Source: Hydrogenophaga sp. (GTDB taxonomy: Bacteria > Pseudomonadota > Gammaproteobacteria > Burkholderiales > Burkholderiaceae_C). From it: a stretch of 64,000 nucleotides of DNA. Below the pieces are notes generated by a model, which had not been told where the DNA came from, made no database searches, and saw nothing but the letters and a program-made list of their open reading frames with translations. Both the position numbers and the translations under genes were made by a program. Below are positions 34,688-41,985 of this stretch, one piece after another; the first letter of the stretch is position 1, and the number at the start of each line of letters is the position of its first letter. Location: positions 1-64,000 of the forward strand of contig NZ_WVZN01000022.1 of the NCBI RefSeq assembly GCF_011772445.1, in the 5' to 3' direction.

Positions 34688-37468
34688 TCAGGCCGGCGCG
34701 GTGTCGCGCTCGCGCACCAGCCGGCGCAGCTCGGGCACGCAGGAGCCGCACTGGGTGCCGCAGCGCAGTTGGGTCTGCAACTGCGCCAGGCGTTCCTCGT
34801 CGCTGCCGTCGGCGCGCGCCAGACAGGCGCGGATCGCGCTGTCGCTGACGTTGAGGCAGGTGCAGACCTGCTGGCCGCGCGGCGCCTGCTCCACCGGGGC
34901 GCTGGCGCCGGGCATGAGCAGGCGGCGCGCGTAGGCCTCGGCGGGCGCCTCGTCCTGCAGCAGGGGCTTGAGCCAGGCCTCGGCGCGCGCGTCGCCGGCG
35001 AGCAGGAAGGCCTGCAGGCGGGTGCCGGTGTCGGGGTCGCGCGACAGTCGGGCGCAGCGCCGCTGGCCCAGGCGCCGGTCGGCGTAGCGCTGGGTGTCGG
35101 GGGCGTCCAGGCCCAGCAGGGCCTCCAGGCGGTCGAGCAGGGCCGGCTCGGGCGGATCGTGCGCGGCGGCGCGGAACAGCACGCCGGTGCGCTCGCGCCC
35201 GAAGGGCACGCAAGTGGCGAAGGGGAACTCGGCCATCAGCGCGCGCAGTGCGGCCTGCGTGGACAGGGCGCCGTCGTCGGGCAGCCAGGCCAGGGCCAGC
35301 AGGGTCCAGGGCAGCTCCGCCTTGAGCACCTTCACCGCCGCGTGCTTGAGCTCGGGCTGCTTCGATGAGGGGCAGAAGGCCGAGGTGGTGATCGCGTTCA
35401 CGCCGGCCAGGGGCTCGCCGCTGCTGCTCTGGCCGCCCAGGTACTCGGGCCCCCAGTGCATGGCGATGAAGGCCTGCGAAGGCCCGATCTGCTCGCTGGC
35501 CTGCGCGGGCAGCACGATGCTGCCGCGCTTGCTGGTGACGTGCACCAGGTCGCCGTCGTTCAGGGCCAGGCGCTCCATGTCGCGGGCATGGAGCTGCACG
35601 GCCGGCTCGGCCACGTGGCCGAACAGGCGGCCCAGGGTGCCGGTGCGGCTCATGCCATGCCACTGGTCGCGCAGGCGGCCGGTGGTGAGGGAGAAGGGGT
35701 AGCGCGATTCGCGCGGTTCGGCGAGCGGCTGGTAAGGCAGGGCGGCGAAGCGGGCCTTGCCGTCGGCGGTGGGGAAGACGCCGTCCTCGTAGAGGCGGTT
35801 CCTGCCGACGGTGTCGCCTTCGCGCAGCGGCCACTGCTGCGGGCCTTGTCGCTCCAGCGTGGCGTAGCTCAGGCCGGTGATGTCGAGGTCGCGCCCGCGC
35901 GTGGACTCGCGGTGCTCGAGCCAGATGGACTCGGGGGTGTCGTAGGGGAACAGTGGCGTGCCGGGGCGCAGCCGCCGCGCGAAGTCGACCACGATGCGCC
36001 AGTCGTGCCGCGCCTCGCCGGGTGGCGGCACGGCCGCGCGCACCCGGCTGATGCGGCGCTCGCTGTTCGTCACGGTGCCTTCCTTCTCGCCCCAGGTGGT
36101 GGCGGGCAACAGCAGGTCGGCGAAGTCGCAGGTGGCGGGCGTGGCAAAAGCCTCCTGCACCACCACGAACTCGGCGCGCTGCAGGGCGCGGCGCACGGTG
36201 CGCTGGTCGGGCATGGACTGCGCCGGGTTGGTGCAGGCGATCCACAGCGCCTTCACGGCGCCGTCGGCGGCGGCCTCGAACAGCTCCACCGCCGTGAGGC
36301 CGGGTGTCGCGGGCACATCCGGCACGCCCCACAGCGCGGCCACCTCGGCGCGGTGCGCGGGGTTGGCCATGTCGCGGTGGGCCGAGAGCAGGTTGGCCAG
36401 GCCGCCGACCTCGCGCCCGCCCATGGCGTTGGGCTGGCCCGTCAGGCTGAAGGGGCCCGCGCCCGGCTTGCCGATCTGCCCCGTGGCCAGGTGCAGGTTG
36501 ATCAGGCTGGCGTTCTTGGCGGTGCCGCTGCTGCTCTGGTTCAGGCCCTGGCAGTACAGGCTCAGCGTGGCGCCGCGCGCCGCGGGGTCGCTGCCCGCGC
36601 CGAGCGCGAACCAGCGCGCGGCGGTGAACAGCTCGTCCTTCTTCAGCCCGCAGACCTGGGCCACGTGCGCAGGCGTGCACTCGCGCACCAGCGCCTTGAG
36701 CGCGTCGAAGCCGCTGGTGTGGCGCTCGATGTAGGCGGCGTCGGTCCAGCCCTCCCACAGCATGATGTGCAGCAGGCCGTGGAAGAGCATCACGTCGGTG
36801 CCGGGCAGCAGCGGCAGGTGCAGGTCGGCGGCCTCGGCGGTGTCGGTGCGGCGCGGGTCGGCCACGATCACTTTCATGGCCGGGTTGGCGCGCCGCGCGT
36901 CCTCCAGGCGCCGGAACAGCACCGGGTGCGCCCAGGCCGCGTTGCTGCCGGCGATGAACAGGCAGTCGGCGTGGTTCAGGTCCTCGTAGCTGGCGGGCGG
37001 TGCGTCGGCGCCCAGGGTGAGCTTGTAGCCGGCCACCGCGCTGCTCATGCACAGGCGCGAGTTGGTGTCGATGTTGTTGGTGCCGATCAGGCCCTTGGCG
37101 AGCTTGTTGAAGACGTAGTAGTCCTCGGTGAGCAACTGGCCGCTGATGTAGAAGCCCACGGCGTCGGGGCCGTGCGTGGCGATGGCGCCGTTGAAGCGGC
37201 GCGCGGCCAGATCCAGGGCTTCGTCCCAGGTGGTGCGCAGCGGCGCGGCGCCGCGCGCGGGGCGCACCATGGGATGCAGCAGGCGCGTCTGGCGCGCCAC
37301 GGGCGCGGCGGCGGTCAGGTGCAGGGTCTGGCCCTTGCTGCACAGGCGCCCGAGGTTGGCCGGGTGGTCCGGGTCGCCGCGCACGCCGGTGATGCGCGCG
37401 CCCTCGCTTTCGATGATGACCCCGCAGCCCACGCCGCAGTAGGGGCAGGTGGAGCGGGTGTCGGTCAT
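34688..37468 (-). CDS. nasA: Assimilatory nitrate reductase catalytic subunit
   Basis: A 926-residue cytoplasmic molybdoenzyme reducing nitrate to nitrite. The N-terminus has the [4Fe-4S] motif CPYCGVGC with the fourth cysteine in LCSKGQ. The bis-MGD binding body follows (GFYISGQLLTEDYYVFNKL, QSSSGTAKNASLINLH, MGGREVGGLANLL). The C-terminus ends with a Bfd-like [2Fe-2S] domain (about 855-920; CTCLNVSD and CGTQCGSCVPEL), as in the Klebsiella NasA type. A separate NasC/NasB electron-transfer subunit is absent in the window, so the donor is unknown. The ATG at 37468 overlaps the nirD stop by four bases. Confidence 0.95.
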   Translation of the reverse strand: MTDTRSTCPYCGVGCGVIIESEGARITGVRGDPDHPANLGRLCSKGQTLHLTAAAPVARQTRLLHPMVRPARGAAPLRTTWDEALDLAARRFNGAIATHGPDAVGFYISGQLLTEDYYVFNKLAKGLIGTNNIDTNSRLCMSSAVAGYKLTLGADAPPASYEDLNHADCLFIAGSNAAWAHPVLFRRLEDARRANPAMKVIVADPRRTDTAEAADLHLPLLPGTDVMLFHGLLHIMLWEGWTDAAYIERHTSGFDALKALVRECTPAHVAQVCGLKKDELFTAARWFALGAGSDPAARGATLSLYCQGLNQSSSGTAKNASLINLHLATGQIGKPGAGPFSLTGQPNAMGGREVGGLANLLSAHRDMANPAHRAEVAALWGVPDVPATPGLTAVELFEAAADGAVKALWIACTNPAQSMPDQRTVRRALQRAEFVVVQEAFATPATCDFADLLLPATTWGEKEGTVTNSERRISRVRAAVPPPGEARHDWRIVVDFARRLRPGTPLFPYDTPESIWLEHRESTRGRDLDITGLSYATLERQGPQQWPLREGDTVGRNRLYEDGVFPTADGKARFAALPYQPLAEPRESRYPFSLTTGRLRDQWHGMSRTGTLGRLFGHVAEPAVQLHARDMERLALNDGDLVHVTSKRGSIVLPAQASEQIGPSQAFIAMHWGPEYLGGQSSSGEPLAGVNAITTSAFCPSSKQPELKHAAVKVLKAELPWTLLALAWLPDDGALSTQAALRALMAEFPFATCVPFGRERTGVLFRAAAHDPPEPALLDRLEALLGLDAPDTQRYADRRLGQRRCARLSRDPDTGTRLQAFLLAGDARAEAWLKPLLQDEAPAEAYARRLLMPGASAPVEQAPRGQQVCTCLNVSDSAIRACLARADGSDEERLAQLQTQLRCGTQCGSCVPELRRLVRERDTAPA

Positions 37469-37857
37469 GAGGGCACGCGCCGCGTTTGCGGGCCGGCGAC
37501 GGGCCGCACGAGATCGGTGGCGTGCGTGGCGAGTTCGCGCGCGTCCAGGTGCACCACGCCGTCCACCACCTGCACCGCGAAGCGCGGCGTGCAGCCCTCG
37601 TCGGGTGCCTGCGCGCAGCCGTCGTTCAGGCCGATGGTCCAGTTGTGCAGCGGGCAAGCCACGCGGTTGTCGAAGACGATGCCCTGGCTCAGCGGCCCGC
37701 CCTTGTGCGGGCAGCGGTCCAGCAGGGCGAACACGCCGCCCTCGGCGTTGCGGAAGATGGCCACGTCCATGCCCACCGGGCGGCGCACGGTGCGCGAGCC
37801 CAGCACGGGGATGTCGTCGACGCGGCAGATGGCCGTCCATTGGCTCAGCAGGCTCAT
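37465..37857 (-). CDS. nirD: Nitrite reductase small subunit (Rieske-type)
   Basis: A 130-residue NirD. It keeps a complete Rieske ligand set, CPHKGGPL (about residues 48-55) and CPLHNW (about 67-72), unlike E. coli NirD whose corresponding domain has lost the iron ligands, so this subunit may hold a [2Fe-2S] cluster. It overlaps nirB upstream and nasA downstream by four bases each, giving tight translational coupling across the operon. Confidence 0.93.
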   Translation of the reverse strand: MSLLSQWTAICRVDDIPVLGSRTVRRPVGMDVAIFRNAEGGVFALLDRCPHKGGPLSQGIVFDNRVACPLHNWTIGLNDGCAQAPDEGCTPRFAVQVVDGVVHLDARELATHATDLVRPVAGPQTRRVPS

Positions 37858-40322
37858 GCCGCGCTCCCTTCCACCGCCATGGGCTGGATGGGAATGAACT
37901 GCCGCGTGTCCACCGCGGCCTTCTCGTGTTCGAACCAGGGGTCGGGCTCGCCGTCGAGCGCGAACTGCAGCTGCGCCCACAGCGCCTGGCGGCCCTCGGC
38001 GTCGTCCAGGATGCGCTTCTTCACGTAGTCCAGGCCCACGCGGCCCACGTAGTGCACGGTGCGTTCCAGGTACCAGCCCTCCAGGCGGTAGAGCTGCATG
38101 AAGGCGCCGGTGTACTCCAGCACCTCCTCGGCCGTTTTCAGCTTCACCAGGAACTCGGCCACCTCGGTCTTGATGCCGCCGTTGCCGGCCACGTACATCT
38201 CCCAGCCCGAGTCCACGCCGATGATGCCCACGTCCTTGATGCCGGCCTCGGCGCAGTTGCGCGGGCAGCCGCTCACCGCGAACTTCACCTTGTGCGGTGC
38301 GTACATGCGCCACATGGCGCGCTCCAGGTCCTTGCCCATCTGGGTGCTGTCCTGCGTGCCCATGCGGCACCACTCGCTGCCCACGCAGGTCTTCACCGTG
38401 CGCAGGGCCTTGGCGTAGGCGTGGCCGCTGGGCATGGCCAGGTCGCTCCACACGGCCTGCAGGTCTTCCTTCTTCACGCCCAGCAGGTCGATGCGCTGCC
38501 CGCCGGTGACCTTGACGGTGGGGATCCGGTACTTGTCCACCACGTCGGCGATGCGGCGCAGCTCGGCCGCGGTGGTCTCGCCGCCCCACATGCGCGGGAT
38601 CACGCTGTAGGTGCCGTCTTTCTGGATGTTGGCGTGGCTGCGCTCGTTGATGAAGCGGCTCTGCGGGTCGTCCTTCGCTTCTTTCGGCCAGGTGCTGATG
38701 AGGTAGTAGTTGACCGCGGGACGGCAGGTGGCGCAGCCGTTGGGCGTGCGCCAGCCCATGCCGGAGAACACCGCGCCGGTGCTGAGGTACTTGCGTTCGC
38801 GGATGGCGTCGCGCACCGCCTGGTGGCCGTGCTCGGTGCAGCCGCAGATGGCCTTGAGCTTGGGTGTGGCCGAGTAGTCGCCCCCGGCGGTGAACATCAG
38901 GATCTGCTCCACCAGGCCGGTGCAGGAGCCGCAGCTCGCGCTGGCCTTGGTGTGCTTGCGCACCTCTTCCAGCGTGAACAGGCCCTTGTCCTTGATGGCC
39001 TTGCAGATGGCGCCCTTGTTGACGCCGTTGCAGCCGCAGACCTCGGCGTCGTCGGGCATGGTGGCGGCCTTGCTGTGGCCTTCGTGGCCCACGTCGCCGA
39101 TGTTGGATTCGCCGAACATCAGCTTGTCGCGGATGTCGGCCAGGCTGCGGCCTTCGCGCAGCAGCTTGAAGTACCAGCTGCCGTCCACCGTGTCGCCGTA
39201 CAGGCAGGCGCCCACCAGCTTGTCGTTCTGGATGACCAGCTTCTTGTAGACGCCGCCGCCGGGGTCGCTCATCACGATTTCCTCGGTGCCTTCGCCGCCC
39301 ATGAAGTTGCCGGCCGAAAACAGGTCGATGCCGGTGACCTTGAGCTTGGTGGAGGTGAGCGAGCCGGTGTAGCGGCCGATGCCGAACTCGGCCAGGTGCG
39401 TGGCCAGCACCTTGCCCTGTTCGAACAGCGGCGCCACCAGGCCGTAGGCGATGCCGCGGTGCGCCGCGCACTCGCCCACGGCGTAGATGCGCGCGTCGGT
39501 GACGGTCTGCATCGTGTCGCTGACCACGATGCCGCGGTTGACGTGCAGCTTCATCGATTCGGCGAGCGCGGTGTTGGGGCGGATGCCCACCGCCATCACC
39601 ACCAGGTCCGCGGGGACCTCGCTGCCGTCCTTGAAGCGCACCGCCTTCACCCGGCCGTCCTCCCCGCCGACGAGCTCCTGCGTCTGCGCGCCGATCAGGA
39701 ACTTCATGCCGCGCGACTGCAGCGACTGCTGCAGGAGCTTGCCGGCCACGTCGTCCAGTTGCCGCTCCATCAGCCAGGGCGCCACGTGCACCACGCTCAC
39801 GCCCATGCCGCGCTTCATCAGGCCGTTGGCCGCTTCCAGGCCCAGCAGGCCGCCGCCGATGACCACCGCGTGCTGGTACTTCGCGGCGGCGTCGATCATG
39901 GCCTGCGTGTCGGCGATGTCGCGGTAGGCCAGCACGCCGTCCAGGTCCTTGCCGGGGATCGGCAGGATGAAGGGGTTGGAGCCGGTGGCCATGATGAGCC
40001 GGTCGTAGGGCGCGCTGACCGCCTCGCCCGCGGCGTTGGTGGCGTGCACCACGCGCTTGACGCGGTCCACGCGGTTCACCTGCCAGCCCGCGTGCAGGGT
40101 GATGCCGTTGTCCTGGTACCAGGCCCAGTCGTTCAGCACGATCTCGTCCAGCGTCTGCTCGCCCGCCAGAACCGGCGAGAGCAGGATGCGGTTGTAGTTC
40201 GGGTGCGGCTCGGCGCCGAACACGGTGATGTCGTAGAGCTCGGGGGCGATCTTGAGCAGCTCCTCGAGCGTGCGCACCCCGGCCATGCCGTTGCCGACCA
40301 TCACCAGTTTGGGTTTTTTCAT
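37854..40322 (-). CDS. nirB: NADH-dependent assimilatory nitrite reductase large subunit
   Basis: An 822-residue siroheme enzyme reducing nitrite to ammonium. In order: an FAD/NAD pyridine-nucleotide reductase domain (about 1-300; LVMVGNGMAGVRTLEEL, IMATGSNPF, VVIGGGLLGLEAANGL); a rubredoxin-reductase-like C-lobe; a Bfd-like [2Fe-2S] domain (about 415-470; VCGCNGVNKG, CGSCTGLV); and the nitrite/sulfite reductase halves with the siroheme-[4Fe-4S] cysteines in CVGSEWC and GCPRNCAEAG. The ATG at 40322 follows a GGAG site. It is the first gene of the operon and is preceded by a 220-base leader with ANTAR-type hairpins and a sigma-54 promoter. Confidence 0.96.
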   Translation of the reverse strand: MKKPKLVMVGNGMAGVRTLEELLKIAPELYDITVFGAEPHPNYNRILLSPVLAGEQTLDEIVLNDWAWYQDNGITLHAGWQVNRVDRVKRVVHATNAAGEAVSAPYDRLIMATGSNPFILPIPGKDLDGVLAYRDIADTQAMIDAAAKYQHAVVIGGGLLGLEAANGLMKRGMGVSVVHVAPWLMERQLDDVAGKLLQQSLQSRGMKFLIGAQTQELVGGEDGRVKAVRFKDGSEVPADLVVMAVGIRPNTALAESMKLHVNRGIVVSDTMQTVTDARIYAVGECAAHRGIAYGLVAPLFEQGKVLATHLAEFGIGRYTGSLTSTKLKVTGIDLFSAGNFMGGEGTEEIVMSDPGGGVYKKLVIQNDKLVGACLYGDTVDGSWYFKLLREGRSLADIRDKLMFGESNIGDVGHEGHSKAATMPDDAEVCGCNGVNKGAICKAIKDKGLFTLEEVRKHTKASASCGSCTGLVEQILMFTAGGDYSATPKLKAICGCTEHGHQAVRDAIRERKYLSTGAVFSGMGWRTPNGCATCRPAVNYYLISTWPKEAKDDPQSRFINERSHANIQKDGTYSVIPRMWGGETTAAELRRIADVVDKYRIPTVKVTGGQRIDLLGVKKEDLQAVWSDLAMPSGHAYAKALRTVKTCVGSEWCRMGTQDSTQMGKDLERAMWRMYAPHKVKFAVSGCPRNCAEAGIKDVGIIGVDSGWEMYVAGNGGIKTEVAEFLVKLKTAEEVLEYTGAFMQLYRLEGWYLERTVHYVGRVGLDYVKKRILDDAEGRQALWAQLQFALDGEPDPWFEHEKAAVDTRQFIPIQPMAVEGSAA

Positions 40323-40477
40323 CGTGGGAACTCCAGGACGTGTATCGGGGGACGAGTGAACCGCCCGGCGCGGGGGCAGGGCAGGGGCGGATGCGCCCCG
40401 GTCAGGCGGTGGGTGTTTCTTGCGCCGGTCGAACGACCGGGTCGGCGCGCGCCTTCGGGCGCTGGCCGCTGCCATGT

Positions 40478-40541
40478 CTGCGCGCGTCGTTGCACGCAGT
40501 GCCCCGGCTGGGCCGCCGGGACGGGACGCCTCGTCGCGTCC
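40478..40541 (-). promoter_or_regulatory. nirB leader: hairpins with six-base loops (ANTAR target)
   Basis: Read on the minus strand from the predicted start near 40542. Hairpin 1 (40541-40524) has a perfect 6-base stem, GGACGC/GCGTCC, with loop GACGAG. Hairpin 2 (40499-40478) has an 8-base stem, CTGCGTGC/GCGCGCAG (one G-U), with loop AACGAC, matching the A1/G4 rule known for ANTAR-bound RNA. Between them CCCGGC/GCCGGG forms a third stem, also with a six-base loop (GGCCCA). The rest of the leader to nirB (40477-40323) holds GC-rich hairpins (for example 40425-40440 and 40449-40462) but no T tract, so the terminator is not evident. Confidence 0.7.
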
Positions 40542-40553
40542 GGGCAAGTCAAC

Positions 40554-40568
40554 GCAAGAGCCGTGCCA
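40554..40568 (-). promoter_or_regulatory. Sigma-54 promoter for nirB operon
   Basis: On the minus strand TGGCACG (40568-40562), four bases, then TTGC (40557-40554). This matches the sigma-54 consensus TGGCAC-N5-TTGC exactly, with GG and GC at the required spacing of ten. Predicted start is near 40542, so hairpin 1 of the leader begins at about +2. Control by nitrogen limitation through NtrC is expected for such promoters in nitrate assimilation. Confidence 0.85.
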
Positions 40569-40600
40569 CGGGCGTGCAGCGCCGTTCACGGCCCCCGTTC

Positions 40601-40610
40601 TGGTGCACCA
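40601..40610. promoter_or_regulatory. Possible NtrC half-site palindrome
   Basis: The 10-base palindrome TGGTGCACCA is centred about 63 bases upstream of the predicted nirB start. It contains the TGCACC half-site recognised by NtrC, but the two halves overlap instead of being spaced as in the usual site, so the assignment is weak. The remainder of 40569-40678 shows no other clear signal. Confidence 0.3.
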
Positions 40611-40678
40611 TCGCGAGGTCGCGGGCGTGACGCAGCGCCGCGAACTCGCCCTTCTTGCTGCGCAAGTGATTGATTCGC

Positions 40679-41977
40679 ATGACTTCCGTGCTGGTTCTTC
40701 TCGATGGCGCCAAGGCCTCGCCACTGCCGGCGGACCTCCAGGCCGCCGGCCTGCAGGTGCCCGAGGTGCTTGATGCAGTGCACCAATTGATGGCGGGCGT
40801 GGTCCGCCATGCACCAGATCTGGTGGTGGTGGACGCGCCGCTGCCGGGCGCGGCCCTGTTCCAGGCGCTGACGGCCCTGGCCGGCACCGCGCCGCGCCCG
40901 GTGCTGGTGTTCACCGGCGACGTGGACGCGCAGGGCATGGAGCGCGCGCTCGACGCGGGTGTGCAGGTCTGGGCCGTCAACGGCTACGGCGCGCCGCGCC
41001 TGCGCCCCCTGATCCATCTGGCACAGGCGCGCTTCAAGCGCGAGCAGGCCCTGCGCGAGGAACTGCGTGACCTCTCCCAGCGTTTCGAGGAGCGCAAGCT
41101 GGTGGAGCGCGCCAAGGGCATCCTCATGCGCGCGCGCCAGATCCCCGACGAGGAGGCCTTCCAGTTGCTGCGCGGCGCCGCCATGCAGGGCCAGCAGCGC
41201 ATGGGACAGCTGGCGCAACACATCATCCATTCCGCGCGCTACGCCGAGGGCGTGAACCGCGCGGGCCAGTTGCGCATGCTGTCGCAGCGCGTGGTCAAGC
41301 TGCACCTGCTGTGCCTGGCCGGCGTGGACGAGGCGCGCCACCGCGCGCTGCTGGACGGGTCCGCCGAGCGCATCGAGGCCAACCTGGCCCTGCTGCAGCG
41401 CAACCTCTCGCTGCCCACCTTTGGCGACCTGCTGGCGCCCGCCAGCGCGGCCTGGGCGCGGCTCAAGCCGCTGCTGCGCACCACCGGCCGCCGGAGCGAG
41501 GCGATGGCGGACACCTCGGCCGACGCCGTGGCCGACGAACTGCTCGGCCATGCGGAGCGCCTGACCACCAGCCTGGAAAGCGCGGGCTCCGTGGCGCCGC
41601 TGCGCGCGCTCAACACCGCCGGGCGCCAGCGCATGCTCTCGCAGCGCTACGCCAAGTGCACGCTGCTGGCGCTGCTGGAGCCGGCCGCCGTGGCGCGGCA
41701 CGCGCAGGCGATGGACGAGGCCCGCCAGGCCGTCGAACAAGGCCTGGCCTACCTGCAGGCCGCGCCCCTGTCCACGCCCGAGATCCGCGCCACCCTGGAC
41801 GCGGCGAGCGGCGCCTGGCAGCAGATGCTGGCCGGCGCCGCGCTGGCCGAACGCGCCACGGGGCGCGAGCGCCAGAACCGCCTGGCCGGTTTCGCGATGG
41901 CCAGCGAGGCGGTGCTGGACGCCTTCGAACAGCTCACCGCGCAGGTCGAGCGCAGCATGCAACTGCTGATCGGCTGA
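40679..41977 (+). CDS. NasT-like receiver-ANTAR regulator fused to two PilJ sensor domains
   Basis: A 432-residue protein with a rare domain order. Residues about 1-115 form a degenerate receiver (D52 in VVVDAPLP kept; the usual lysine replaced by asparagine in VWAVNGYG). Residues about 122-185 form an ANTAR RNA-binding domain (RFEERKLVERAKGILMRARQ, then LLRGAAMQGQQRMGQLAQHI). The remaining 245 residues hold two PilJ/NarX-like helical sensor modules with signatures NRAGQLRMLSQR (from 193) and NTAGRQRMLSQR (from 312). NasT is normally a bare receiver-ANTAR protein controlled by a separate nitrate sensor NasS; here the sensor seems to be built in. Divergent from nirB, upstream of the PP2C-kinase gene. 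ATG at 40679 preferred over an in-frame TTG at 40670. Confidence 0.88.
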   Translation: MTSVLVLLDGAKASPLPADLQAAGLQVPEVLDAVHQLMAGVVRHAPDLVVVDAPLPGAALFQALTALAGTAPRPVLVFTGDVDAQGMERALDAGVQVWAVNGYGAPRLRPLIHLAQARFKREQALREELRDLSQRFEERKLVERAKGILMRARQIPDEEAFQLLRGAAMQGQQRMGQLAQHIIHSARYAEGVNRAGQLRMLSQRVVKLHLLCLAGVDEARHRALLDGSAERIEANLALLQRNLSLPTFGDLLAPASAAWARLKPLLRTTGRRSEAMADTSADAVADELLGHAERLTTSLESAGSVAPLRALNTAGRQRMLSQRYAKCTLLALLEPAAVARHAQAMDEARQAVEQGLAYLQAAPLSTPEIRATLDAASGAWQQMLAGAALAERATGRERQNRLAGFAMASEAVLDAFEQLTAQVERSMQLLIG

Positions 41978-41985
41978 GGCAGCGC

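Noticed and set aside
40425-40440. Palindrome CCGGTCG-AA-CGACCGG in the nirB leader considered as an intrinsic terminator.
   Set aside because: No T tract follows on the minus strand (GCGCAAGAAAC comes next), and on the plus strand there is none either.
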